From assembly GCF_001422445.1 (NCBI RefSeq), contig NZ_LMNA01000012.1, positions 372,001-436,000 of the forward strand: a DNA stretch of 64,000 nucleotides, given 5' to 3'. Under the pieces are notes generated by a model, which was given only the letters and a program-made list of their open reading frames with translations, did not search any database and had not been told where the DNA came from. Shown piece after piece: positions 22,425 through 32,960 of the stretch (the stretch's first letter is position 1; each line of letters begins with the position of its first letter). The translations under genes were made by a program, and so were the position numbers. The DNA comes from Pseudorhodoferax sp. Leaf274 (lineage in GTDB: Bacteria; Pseudomonadota; Gammaproteobacteria; Burkholderiales; Burkholderiaceae_C).

Positions 22425-22547
22425 TTATCCAAGGTCGCCTTGCGCCTTGGGCGTGGGCAGCTTGGTCGGGTCCTGCGGCACCTTGGTGTCGGGGCAGGCG
22501 GTCAGCAGGGCGAGGGCGGCGCAGGCGGCGAGGAGGGTGCGGTACAT
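22425..22547 (-). CDS. Very small lipoprotein, 40 residues
   Basis: A short frame beginning MYRTLLAACAALALLTAC: a positively charged start, hydrophobic core and LTAC lipobox with the lipidated Cys at residue 18. The mature 23-residue peptide is Pro/Lys-rich (PDTKVPQDPTKLPTPK). AAGGA sits 7 nt before ATG 22547, a good ribosome site. It lies 15 bp downstream of the hslR-type gene on the same strand, so it is probably its operon partner. Function unknown. Confidence 0.7.
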   Translation of the reverse strand: MYRTLLAACAALALLTACPDTKVPQDPTKLPTPKAQGDLG

Positions 22548-22562
22548 GGGTGCTTCCTTGGT

Positions 22563-22976
22563 TCAGCCGTCGACCGAGGCGCTCCAGCGCTCGCCCCAGC
22601 CATCGGTGGCCTGGTCGAGCACGCGGCGTTCGCGCTTGGTCGGCCGGCCATGTTCGAGCGCCATGGCGGGCTCGGGCGCCAGCCGATGCTGCTCGGCCTG
22701 CTGCGCGCGCGCCTGCTGGCTCTCGGCGGTTTCCGCATAGAGCGCCTGCGCCACCGGCGCCGGGCCCCGCATGCCGCTGACGCCAAGCACCACAACGGTG
22801 CGCAGCACCGGCCCCTGGCGCACGGAAACGGTGTCGCCGGGCTTGACCTCGCGCGAGGGCTTGACGTCGTGCCCGTTGACCTGCACGCGGCCGCGGTCGA
22901 CCTCGTCCGCCGAGAGCGTGCGCGTCTTGTAAAAGCGTGCCGCCCACAGCCATTTGTCGATGCGAATTCTGTCCAT
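22563..22976 (-). CDS. hslR: S4-domain RNA-binding protein, Hsp15 family
   Basis: A 137-residue protein with an N-terminal S4 RNA-binding domain (MDRIRIDKWLWAARFYKTRTLS, then VNGHDVKPSREVKPGD). It has the basic C-terminal tail typical of Hsp15. In E. coli Hsp15 binds free 50S subunits carrying a nascent chain and helps recycle stalled ribosomes. It is transcribed away from the sigma-54 activator gene and followed closely by the small lipoprotein gene. Confidence 0.9.
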   Translation of the reverse strand: MDRIRIDKWLWAARFYKTRTLSADEVDRGRVQVNGHDVKPSREVKPGDTVSVRQGPVLRTVVVLGVSGMRGPAPVAQALYAETAESQQARAQQAEQHRLAPEPAMALEHGRPTKRERRVLDQATDGWGERWSASVDG

Positions 22977-23076
22977 CGCGGCGCATTTTGCTCCTGACGC
23001 GGCGCCGCCCTTGTAGGCCGACGGCGCACCGTCGCGGCGCGCCGGGCGGGTGGCTGCGCACCGTTACCATGCCCCG

Positions 23077-24585
<1,509 letters not shown>

Positions 24586-24692
24586 CTTCCCCTTTCATCA
24601 CAACTGCGTACCGCCGCCACGGCGGCACGCCCAGTCCCTGCTAAGTTCGCCGCTCGGGCCGCCGGGCGGTCCCCCTCACAAGGAACGACACC

Positions 24693-27600
24693 ATGCGCAA
24701 CCACGTGCGCGGAAGCGGCCTCGCAGGCATCACCAATCTGGCCTTGCTGGCCCCTGTCCGCGCGGGCCTGGCCCCGGGCTTCGAACCCATCAGCTATCTC
24801 GAGCGGCTGCGCCGCCTGCTGGATGCGATGCACGCCTCGCGCCGCAATGCGCGCGAGTCCGAACTGCGCGACTCCGCCTTCCCCGACCCCATCGGCCGCT
24901 TCCTGATGATCAGCGGCTTCCGCTATGCGCTGGTGCCGCCCTCGCTGGTCGGCTCTGACACCTGGCACCTGTCGCTGAACGTGAGCTTCGACGGCGGCTG
25001 GGAACCCTACATGCGGGTCATCTACCGCGACATCGGCCCGCTGCTGGACGCGCTGCTGTGCCACTGCGACGGCTACCCCGGTTCGCGCACGAGCGACTTC
25101 GACACCTACTGCCGCTGGGTGCGCAGCGCCGAGCAGGACGCCGGCATCTTCTACACCGACGGCCCCGCCACGCTGGCCGACCAGCGCTACCTGGCCAGCG
25201 TGGAGCGCCTGCAGCGCGAGAGCGGCTGCCCGGTGCAGGCCGACCGCGCCATCGCCGCCCACGCCGAGCCCGACGACCTGAGCGCCACGCGCCAGGGCCT
25301 GGAGCGCATGCTGGGCGACCTGGAAGGCCTGTTGCCGCTGCACCTGCGCACGCTCAAGGGCCTGTACCGGCTGACCGGCTGGTGGGCCGGCGCCGACGGC
25401 GACATCCTGCTGCGCTTTGCGCAGCTGGCGCTCAAGGGCCTGCAGTCCACGCTGGCCACCGATGCCTTCAACCAGCATCCGCAGGTGCCGTTGCTCAAGA
25501 AGCTGTTCGCCGACGAGCTGGCCTGGCTGGCCCGCCCGCTGCCCGAGCCGGTGCCGACCGACCGGCTCGCGTGGAGCCCCGACGCGTTGCAGGCCGCCGT
25601 GCTGGGCGAGGGCCCGCGCGCCACGCACGGCGCGCTGGTGCTGCTGCGCGTGACCGATCCGCAGCGGGCCGCCGAGCACCTGGCCACGCTGGCTCCGCGC
25701 TGCGCCGCGCCGGCTGCCGCCGAGGGCGAAGTCCGCCTGCACATCGGCTTCACGATGGCGGGCCTGCGCGCGCTGCGGATCGACCCCGAACGGCTGGACC
25801 GCCTGCCGCCCGAGTTCGCCGAAGGCATGGAGCCGCGCGCCGGCCTGCTGGGCGACCTGCGCGGCAACCATCCCGACCACTGGCACCGCCCGCTGCGCCA
25901 CGGCGTGGACCCGGCACGCGAAGACCGCATCGAACTCGACGTGGTGCATGTGGCGGTCATGATGCGCACCATCGACACCAGTGACGAGGGCCATGGCCTG
26001 CACCCCCTGATCCAGGGCGCGGTGCGCGTGCTGGGCCAGGGCACGGGCCTCACGGTGCTGGCGGTGGAGCCCACGCGCAGCCGCACCACCGCACCCAACG
26101 GCCGCGAGCATTTCGGCTTCGTCGACGGCATCAGCCAGCCCATGGTCACGCCCGACCTGGTGCCCGATCCGGCGCCCGACAGCTCGGCCTACCCACGGCA
26201 GCACCAGGTGCGCCCCGGCGAGCTGGTGCTGGGCTTCGCCAACGACCGCGGCGACGGCCCGTACCCGGCCGAGGCCGATGGCCTGCTGGACCGCGGCAGC
26301 TTCCTCGTGGTGCGCAAGCTGCGCCAGCGGCTGGACCACCTCTACGACGCGCTGGAGCAGCACGCCCAGGGCGACCCCGTGCGCCGCACCGACCTGCTCG
26401 AACGCATGATGGGCCGCCGCCAGGACGGCACGCCCCTGGTGGCCAGCGGCCCCGGCGGCGACAACGATTTCCGCTACCGCGCCGCCGACCAGGCGCAATG
26501 CCCGTTCTCCTCGCACGTGCGGCGCGCCAACCCGCGCGACGGCCGGCCCGGCCTGCCGCGCATCCTGCGCCGCGGCATGGGCTACGGCCCGGCCTCGCTG
26601 GAGGCGGCGCCCGACGCCGACCGCGGCATCCTCTTCATGGCCTACTGCGCCAGCATCGCCGAGCAGTTCGAGACCGTGCAGCGCTGGATGGCCGGCGGCA
26701 ACAGCAGCGGCGTGGGCTCGACCCAGTCCGACCCCTTCCTGGGCGTTCCGCGCGCGGGCCAGCCGCGCGTGTTCCGCTGGGTCGATGCCAGCGGCGCGCC
26801 GCAACGCGCCGACCTGGGCGAGCAGGCCTTCGTCGAGCTGCAGTGGGGCCTGTACCTCTTCGTGCCCGCGCTGGCGGCTCTGGCCCGGCTGTCGGACTTC
26901 CGCAGCGCGCCCGAGCCGGTGCTGGCGCCTGCGCCCGTGCCGCCCAGCGCGCTCGACGAATGGCGCGCCCGGCTCGAGGACCGCGACAGCGGCCGCGCCA
27001 CCTGGCGCACCGTGCGCGAGCAGCATGGCGGCGACCAGCAGGCCGAGCCCTATGGACGCCTGCTCGGTTCGGCCGACAAGGTGTTCCCCGCGCTGGCCGA
27101 TGCGCCGTGCAAGCACTTCTCGGTGAAGGGCTTCGGCGACCGCATGCAGGCCTCGCTGGGCGTAAACCACCTGGGCATGGACCCGGCCGACGGCCACACG
27201 GCGGTGGGCCCCGTGGTCAACGCGGCCGTGGCCAGCATCGGCGAGGCCCAGGCCTTCGCCGCGGCCAGCGCCGTGGCGCAGGCCGTGCTGGCCGAGACCG
27301 TGCGCGCCTCCAGCGGCGCTTTCGCGCTGCGCCATCCCGACGGCCGCGTGCGCGTGGCGGTCGATCTCATGGGCTACTCGGAGCAGGTGGTCGGCGCGCT
27401 GTCCAGGCTCTGGTTCGGCCTGCCCGATGGCCAGAACATGGTGGTGGGCGGGCGCAGCCCCACGCCCGATCCGCAGGGCAAGCCGCGCTGCCCCGGCCAC
27501 ATCATCGGCCCCTCGCGCATGGTGTTCGGTGCCCACCCGCAGGTGCGCGTGACGGCCGAGGGCGAGCTGCACGGCCCCATGGTGCTGCAGGCCGTCAAGG

Positions 27601-28238
27601 ACACGCTGGCCGGCGGCGCCTCGCCCGGCCTGGTGGCAGCGCTGCGTCCCGGGCTGGCCGCGCTGGGCACGGCGCACGGTCCGGACCTGCTGGAGCGCGA
27701 GATCGCCGGGCTGCTGCTGGGCTTCGCGCCCACGGTGCACGGCAACTTCCTGACCGTCATGAAGAACTGGATCGAGGACGGCCGGCTGTGGGCCCTGCAG
27801 CAAGAGCTGGCCGACCGCGTGCTCGCCGGGGATGCGCCACTGGACACCGCGCGCGCCGCGCTGTGGCGGCCCATGCTGGACACCATGCAGGCCGAGCCCG
27901 TGCCGCCCATGGTCTGGCGCCGCCCGGTGGTGGACGGCCAGCCCGATGCGGACGCCACCGTGGTGCTGGGCCTGGCCTCGGCCATCGAGAGCCTGCCGCC
28001 CGAGGAGCAGGCCCGGCGCGACGCGCTGCTGTTCGGCGGCGACTACTTCGCGCCCGGCACCGACCGCTGGGGCCTGCACGCCTGCCCGGGTTCGCGCATG
28101 GGCGTGGGCGTCATGCTGGCGATGGCTTGCGCGCTGCTGCAGGCCGGCACGCTGCGGCCGACCGGCTCGCCGGTGCTGCTGATCCTGACGCCCAAGGCAG
28201 CGGTGCCGTCACCGGCACCGGCACCGGCGCCGGCCTGA
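24693..28238 (+). CDS. DyP-type peroxidase / P450-like chimeric protein
   Basis: An 1181-residue protein with no signal peptide. Residues ~30-280 form an alpha/beta region I cannot name. Residues ~305-735 are a DyP-type heme peroxidase: ferredoxin-like start (IGFTMAGLRAL), GFVDGISQP with catalytic Asp478, the proximal-His block CPFSSHVRRANPRD (His608) and RRGMGYGP with distal Arg626, 18 residues after the His as in bacterial DyPs. Residues ~785-1167 resemble a cytochrome P450: an I-helix-like GFAPTVHGNF, a K-helix-like region PVPPMVWRRPV without a clear ExxR, and a heme-loop-like WGLHACPGSRMG (Cys1131). AAGGAACG precedes the ATG. It converges on the cyclase gene with 6 bp between. The DyP assignment is firm; the P450 assignment is good but degenerate. 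Confidence 0.88.
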   Translation: MRNHVRGSGLAGITNLALLAPVRAGLAPGFEPISYLERLRRLLDAMHASRRNARESELRDSAFPDPIGRFLMISGFRYALVPPSLVGSDTWHLSLNVSFDGGWEPYMRVIYRDIGPLLDALLCHCDGYPGSRTSDFDTYCRWVRSAEQDAGIFYTDGPATLADQRYLASVERLQRESGCPVQADRAIAAHAEPDDLSATRQGLERMLGDLEGLLPLHLRTLKGLYRLTGWWAGADGDILLRFAQLALKGLQSTLATDAFNQHPQVPLLKKLFADELAWLARPLPEPVPTDRLAWSPDALQAAVLGEGPRATHGALVLLRVTDPQRAAEHLATLAPRCAAPAAAEGEVRLHIGFTMAGLRALRIDPERLDRLPPEFAEGMEPRAGLLGDLRGNHPDHWHRPLRHGVDPAREDRIELDVVHVAVMMRTIDTSDEGHGLHPLIQGAVRVLGQGTGLTVLAVEPTRSRTTAPNGREHFGFVDGISQPMVTPDLVPDPAPDSSAYPRQHQVRPGELVLGFANDRGDGPYPAEADGLLDRGSFLVVRKLRQRLDHLYDALEQHAQGDPVRRTDLLERMMGRRQDGTPLVASGPGGDNDFRYRAADQAQCPFSSHVRRANPRDGRPGLPRILRRGMGYGPASLEAAPDADRGILFMAYCASIAEQFETVQRWMAGGNSSGVGSTQSDPFLGVPRAGQPRVFRWVDASGAPQRADLGEQAFVELQWGLYLFVPALAALARLSDFRSAPEPVLAPAPVPPSALDEWRARLEDRDSGRATWRTVREQHGGDQQAEPYGRLLGSADKVFPALADAPCKHFSVKGFGDRMQASLGVNHLGMDPADGHTAVGPVVNAAVASIGEAQAFAAASAVAQAVLAETVRASSGAFALRHPDGRVRVAVDLMGYSEQVVGALSRLWFGLPDGQNMVVGGRSPTPDPQGKPRCPGHIIGPSRMVFGAHPQVRVTAEGELHGPMVLQAVKDTLAGGASPGLVAALRPGLAALGTAHGPDLLEREIAGLLLGFAPTVHGNFLTVMKNWIEDGRLWALQQELADRVLAGDAPLDTARAALWRPMLDTMQAEPVPPMVWRRPVVDGQPDADATVVLGLASAIESLPPEEQARRDALLFGGDYFAPGTDRWGLHACPGSRMGVGVMLAMACALLQAGTLRPTGSPVLLILTPKAAVPSPAPAPAPA

Positions 28239-28244
28239 GCCGGG

Positions 28245-31181
28245 TCACAGGCGCTCGCGCAGCTGCCGCGCCTGGCCCAGGTGCCAGGCCATGTCCATGG
28301 CGGCGAACGCCGCCTCGGCCTGCGCCAGCAGGGCGCGCGCATGCGCACCTGCCCCGTCGGCGGCGGCCAGCTCGGCCTCGGTGAGCTGCGTGGCCGCCTG
28401 CTCGTGCGCCGATCCGCGCGCCTGCGCCACGCGGTAGGCGAAGGCCAGCTGGCGCTGCGCAGCGCCGCGCTGGCCGTTCGCATGGGCCGCGCGCGCCATC
28501 GCGCGCGCCGCCATGGCCAGGCCGATGCGGTCTTCGCGGCGGCCGCGCTGCAGGGCCAGCAGCGCATGCCGGCGCGCTTCCTCCGGCCGGCCCAGCGCCA
28601 GCAGGCTGTCGGCCAGCCAGCCGTGGTTGAGCGAGCGGAACAGGCCGCTGTCGCGTGGCAGCACCCAGTCGGTCACGGCCACGAGGCGGTCGACCGCGGC
28701 CGGGTCGCGCTGCAGCATCCAGTCGGCGTAGCCGCCGATCGCGCGGGCCACCGACAGCTGCCACAGGCAGCGCGTGGCTTCGGCGATGCGGGCCGAGGCC
28801 GCGGCGGCCTCGCGCGCGGCATCCCAGCGGCCCTGCCACAGCAGCACGGCGGCGCGCCAACCTTCGATGCTGGTGCCGATCTGGTGCGTGAGCCCGACGA
28901 TGCAGTCCTGCGCCTGGTCGAAGCATTCGGCGGCCGCGGCAAAGCGCCCCTGGTCGCCCAGCACCACGCCGCGGCAGACCAGCGAATAGGCCAGCCCGAC
29001 GTTGGTGCGGCGGCCGCTGCGGTGGCTGCGCTTGACCGCGATGGCGCGGTCCAGCAGGCTGGCCGCGGGCAGGTAGTGCCCGGCCGCGGCGTGCGCCTCG
29101 CCCAGCGAGGCCAATGCCTGCGTGGCGAGCGGCTCGTCGCCGGCCGCCTCGGCTTCGCGCAGGGCCTGCTCGCCATGGCGGATGGCCTGGCGCGCCTCGC
29201 CCAGGGCGTAGTGCACGCAGCCCAGCCAGTGGCGCGCGCGCGCCACGCGCCCGAGGTCCCCGTGGCGCTGGGCCAGCAGCACGGCGCGCTCGGCCAGCGC
29301 GATCTGGCCGCGCTCGGGGTCGAACATGCAGACCATCGCGAGCCGCTCGACGATGTCGACCCAGCGCAGCGCGCGCTCGCCCGACAGCTCGCCGCGCTCC
29401 AGTGCCGCCAGCGCGGCGTGGAAGTGCGCCCGGGCGCGATCCAGCGCCGAGACCGCCAGCGCGCGGTCGCCGGCCAGCTCGGCATAGTGCGCCTGCAACG
29501 CCGGATCGCCGCCGGCGCCGAAGTGCAGGGCCAGCGCCTCGGCATCCTCCTGCACGCCGGCCTGGGCCTGCTGCATCAGCGCCACGGCGATGCGCAGATG
29601 CAGCCACTGGCGCTGCAGCAGGCCGACCGAGGCGTACACGACGTCGCGCGTGACGCCGTGCTTGAAGCGCAGCGTGCCCGCGTGCTCGCCGGGGAACAGG
29701 AAGTCCTGCTCGGCCAGCTCGCGCAGCAGCGGGCCGTCGGTGGCATGGCCGGTGATGCGCGCCAGCAGCCAGGCCGGCACCGTGTTGCCGATCACGGCGG
29801 CGGTGCGCAGCATGTCCACCAGCGGCGCGGCCAGGCTGTGCACGCGCGATTCGATGAGCTGGTTGATCCAGCCGGCCGGGCTGGGCGGCGGCGCCAGCCG
29901 GCCGCTGTCGCCGTGGGCGGCGGAGTGGCACAGCTCTTCGATGAACAAGGGGTTGCCGCCCGCGCGTGCGCAGATCTGGGCCACCACGAAGGGGTCGGCG
30001 CCGGGCAGGTAGGCGGCCACGGCTTCGGCGGCGGTGGCCTGCGCCAGCGGCGCCAGCGTGATCGCGTCGAAGCCCGGCGTGGCCGGCGCCGCTGCGCTGC
30101 CGACGACGCGCCGCGTCAACACCACCAGCAGGCGCAGCCCGTCCAGCTGCAGGATGCTGGCCAGCACCTGGTGCGATGCGTCGTCCGCCCATTGCCAGTC
30201 GTCGATGAACAGCACCAGCGGCTGCTCGGTCGCCAGCCGTTCGAAAGCCTCCGTGAAGGCGCGGGGCCGCGCCGGCAGCTCGGCCGTGCCGAGCGACTGC
30301 ATCATCTGGCGAAAGGGCTGCAGCGGCGCTGCGCCCAGGCCGCTGTCGCAGCTGCCGCGCAGCACCCGGCAGTCGCGCTGGTGGGCGTGGTGCAGGAACT
30401 CCTCCACCAGCCGCGTCTTGCCGATGCCGGGCGGCCCGGCCACCTCGACACCTGCCGGCGCGCCACCGCAGGCGGCGTCCAGCGCGCGCGCCAGCCGGTC
30501 GGACTCGGCCTGGCGGCCCACCAGCGGCGCCTGCTTGCGGCTGCGTGCCTGCACGCCGGCCAGCGTCTCGGCCTGGGCCCCGATGCGGTAGACGAGGATC
30601 GGCGCGTCGCGGCCCTTGACCGTGAGCATGCTGGGCGCACCGGCGCCGAAGAAGCGGCGCGCCGGTCCCAGCGTCTCGTCGCTGACGACGATCTCGTGCG
30701 GGCCGGCGGCGTCCGACAGGCGGGCCGCGATGTTGGGCACCGTGCCCATCAGTTCGAAGCGGCCGCGCTCGATGTCGCCATCGCCGATCAGCACCAGCCC
30801 GGCGTGGATACCGGTGTGCAGCTGCAGTGCGAAGCCTGCCGGCAGGCGGGGCGCCAGCCGTCCGACCGCCCGGTGCAGCGCCAGCGCGGCCTCGACCGCG
30901 CGGCGCCCGGCCTCCTCGTGCGGCACCGGGTGGCCGAACATGGCCAGCAGCCCGTCGCCCTGCACGCGCACGATGGTGCCGCCCCAGCGCGGCACGGTCT
31001 CCTGGTAGGCGATGCGCAGCATGGAGAGCAGGGCGGCGTACTGCTCGGCCTCCATCGCGCCGGCCAGTTCGGTGGAGCGCGACAGGTCGGAGAACAGCAG
31101 CGTGACGTAGTGGCGACGCTGCACCACGGCCAGGTCCGTGCGGGGGGTGGGGGCGGGGGCGGGCGGCAGCGTTTCGATCAT
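28245..31181 (-). CDS. Class III nucleotidyl cyclase / AAA ATPase / TPR protein
   Basis: A 978-residue cytoplasmic protein. Residues ~20-205 are a class III cyclase catalytic domain with metal-binding Asp32 (LFSDLSRST) and Asp76 (VQGDGLLAMFG) and transition-state pair Asn150/Arg154 (NIAARL). Arg72 stands where many adenylyl cyclases have the substrate-selecting Lys. Residues ~218-480 are a STAND/AAA-type ATPase with Walker A GPPGIGKT (249-256) and Walker B LVLFIDD (322-328). The C-terminal half consists of TPR-like helical repeats. This layout is common for bacterial signal-integrating cyclases of unknown input. It converges on the DyP-P450 gene; the photolyase gene lies 130 bp upstream on the same strand. 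Confidence 0.9.
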   Translation of the reverse strand: MIETLPPAPAPTPRTDLAVVQRRHYVTLLFSDLSRSTELAGAMEAEQYAALLSMLRIAYQETVPRWGGTIVRVQGDGLLAMFGHPVPHEEAGRRAVEAALALHRAVGRLAPRLPAGFALQLHTGIHAGLVLIGDGDIERGRFELMGTVPNIAARLSDAAGPHEIVVSDETLGPARRFFGAGAPSMLTVKGRDAPILVYRIGAQAETLAGVQARSRKQAPLVGRQAESDRLARALDAACGGAPAGVEVAGPPGIGKTRLVEEFLHHAHQRDCRVLRGSCDSGLGAAPLQPFRQMMQSLGTAELPARPRAFTEAFERLATEQPLVLFIDDWQWADDASHQVLASILQLDGLRLLVVLTRRVVGSAAAPATPGFDAITLAPLAQATAAEAVAAYLPGADPFVVAQICARAGGNPLFIEELCHSAAHGDSGRLAPPPSPAGWINQLIESRVHSLAAPLVDMLRTAAVIGNTVPAWLLARITGHATDGPLLRELAEQDFLFPGEHAGTLRFKHGVTRDVVYASVGLLQRQWLHLRIAVALMQQAQAGVQEDAEALALHFGAGGDPALQAHYAELAGDRALAVSALDRARAHFHAALAALERGELSGERALRWVDIVERLAMVCMFDPERGQIALAERAVLLAQRHGDLGRVARARHWLGCVHYALGEARQAIRHGEQALREAEAAGDEPLATQALASLGEAHAAAGHYLPAASLLDRAIAVKRSHRSGRRTNVGLAYSLVCRGVVLGDQGRFAAAAECFDQAQDCIVGLTHQIGTSIEGWRAAVLLWQGRWDAAREAAAASARIAEATRCLWQLSVARAIGGYADWMLQRDPAAVDRLVAVTDWVLPRDSGLFRSLNHGWLADSLLALGRPEEARRHALLALQRGRREDRIGLAMAARAMARAAHANGQRGAAQRQLAFAYRVAQARGSAHEQAATQLTEAELAAADGAGAHARALLAQAEAAFAAMDMAWHLGQARQLRERL

Positions 31182-31311
31182 GGGGCGGCAGCGCGTCGTC
31201 GCGGTGCATCAGGCATGTCGGCAAAGTGTTGTCGTTGGGCCACATGGCATGGTACAGGGCAGCGCGGCCGCGTGCCGCCCCCATGTGGGCCACGCGCGTG
31301 GCTGCAACAGC

Positions 31312-32880
31312 TCACACCTCGCCACGCCGTATGGCGTCGGCCCGCAGCGCGATCGCGCCGCGTTCGGCATCGGACAGCCGCGCCAGGTTCTGCACCTGCG
31401 CCCGCATGCGCGGGTGCGCGGCGAAACGCTGCGCGTGGCGCGCCAGGAAGTCCCAGTACAGGGTGGTGAACGGGCAGGCGCTGTCGCCCGTGCGCTCCGC
31501 GGGCTGGAAGCGGCAGTGCCGGCAGTGGTCGCTCATGCGTGCGATGTACTGGCCGCTGGCCACGTAGGGCTTGCTGCCCAGCAGGCCGCCATCGGCGAAC
31601 TGGCCCATGCCCAGCGTGTTGGGCAGCTCCACCCATTCCACCGCGTCCACGTAGACGGCCAGGTACCAGGCGTGCACCTGCACCGGCTCCACGCCCAGCA
31701 GCAGCGCATACAGGCCGGTGACCATCAGCCGCTGGATGTGGTGGGCATAGCCCAGGTCCAGCGTCTGGGTGATGGTGTCGCGCAGGCATTCGCGGTCGGT
31801 CCGGCCGGTCCAGTACCAGTCGGGCAGCGGGGCGTGGGCGTCGAGCGCGTTGCGCTCCAGGTAGCCCGGCATCTCGCGCCAGTAGATGCCGCGCACGTAT
31901 TCGCGCCAGCCCAGGATCTGGCGGATGAAGCCCTCGGCGCAGGCGATCGGCACCTGGCCGCTGCGGTACGCCGCCTCGGCCCGCGCGATCACCTCGCGCG
32001 GCTCCAGCAGCTTCAGGTTCAGCGCCGCGCTGAGCTGCGCGTGGTAGAGCCAGGGCTCGCCGCCCCACATCGCGTCCTGCCAGTGGCCGAAGAACGCAAG
32101 CCGCTCGCCGATGAAGGCGTCGAGCGCCTGCAGCGCCTGGGCGCGTGTGACCGGCCAGGCAAATGCGTCGAGCCGGCCCGGGTGGCCGGCGAAGCGCGCA
32201 CGCACGAGCGCGATCACCTCTTGCGTGGTGGCGTCGGGCGGGAAGGCCGCGGGCGGCGGCAGGAAGCCGGGGCCGTCGCGGCCGAAGGCGGCGCGGTTGT
32301 CGGTGTCGAAGTTCCAGGCACCGCCGGCGGGGGCGTCGCCGTCCATGAGCACGCGGTGGCGCCGGCGCATGGCGCGGTAGAAGTGCTCCATCACCAAGGC
32401 GCTGCGGCCTTCGGCGTAGCGCTGGAAAGCGGCCGGCGTGCACAGGAAATGCCGGTCCTCGCGCGCGTCCAGCGGCACGCCGCTGCTGGCAGCCACGGCG
32501 TGCAGGGCTTCGCGCACGCGCCACTCGCCAGGCTGCACCAGCACCACCGCGGCGGGCCGCAGCCGGGCCAGCGCCGCGCCCAGCTCGGCGGCCAGCGTGC
32601 CGCGGTTGCCCGCGTCGTCCAGCCGGCGGTAGTCCACGTGCAGGCCTTCGCCGCGCAACGCATCGGCGAAGTGCCGCATGGCCGCCAGGAAGATGGCGAT
32701 GCGCGGCTGCGTGCTCCAGACCTGGGTGGACTCCTCCAGCACCTCGGCCATCCAGACCCGGTCCTGCGCGGGATCGAAGCCGTCGAAGGCGGCGGACTGC
32801 CGGTCGAGCTGGTCGCCCAGCACCACGACCAGGTGGCGCACGCCGCAGGGGGGAGCGTCCAGCGCGGGGGGAGGGGTCAT
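31312..32880 (-). CDS. Iron-sulfur cryptochrome/photolyase family protein
   Basis: A 522-residue FAD protein of the prokaryotic (6-4) photolyase / FeS-BCP group. An N-terminal Rossmann-like antenna domain (HLVVVLGDQLDRQSAAF) precedes the helical FAD domain. Four cysteines match the [4Fe-4S] spacing of this group: Cys365, Cys453, Cys456 and Cys469 (CRHC, then Cys 13 residues on). RQILGWREYVRGIYW and LPNTLGMGQFADGG are conserved. Expected role: light-dependent repair of (6-4) photoproducts, possibly blue-light sensing. It is divergent from the tctD-type response regulator with 80 bp between starts. Confidence 0.92.
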   Translation of the reverse strand: MTPPPALDAPPCGVRHLVVVLGDQLDRQSAAFDGFDPAQDRVWMAEVLEESTQVWSTQPRIAIFLAAMRHFADALRGEGLHVDYRRLDDAGNRGTLAAELGAALARLRPAAVVLVQPGEWRVREALHAVAASSGVPLDAREDRHFLCTPAAFQRYAEGRSALVMEHFYRAMRRRHRVLMDGDAPAGGAWNFDTDNRAAFGRDGPGFLPPPAAFPPDATTQEVIALVRARFAGHPGRLDAFAWPVTRAQALQALDAFIGERLAFFGHWQDAMWGGEPWLYHAQLSAALNLKLLEPREVIARAEAAYRSGQVPIACAEGFIRQILGWREYVRGIYWREMPGYLERNALDAHAPLPDWYWTGRTDRECLRDTITQTLDLGYAHHIQRLMVTGLYALLLGVEPVQVHAWYLAVYVDAVEWVELPNTLGMGQFADGGLLGSKPYVASGQYIARMSDHCRHCRFQPAERTGDSACPFTTLYWDFLARHAQRFAAHPRMRAQVQNLARLSDAERGAIALRADAIRRGEV

Positions 32881-32960
32881 GGTCGGCGATTCTGCAATGG
32901 CGGTGCGACCCCGGGCACGACCCCGGGCACAATGCGGCGCCTGCGCACGCCCCCACCACC

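Noticed and set aside
24619-24650. Possible sigma-54 promoter (GGCAC...CTGC) before the DyP-P450 gene
   Set aside because: Distance between the GG and GC elements is 14 nt instead of 10, so it does not fit a -24/-12 promoter even though a sigma-54 activator gene is upstream.
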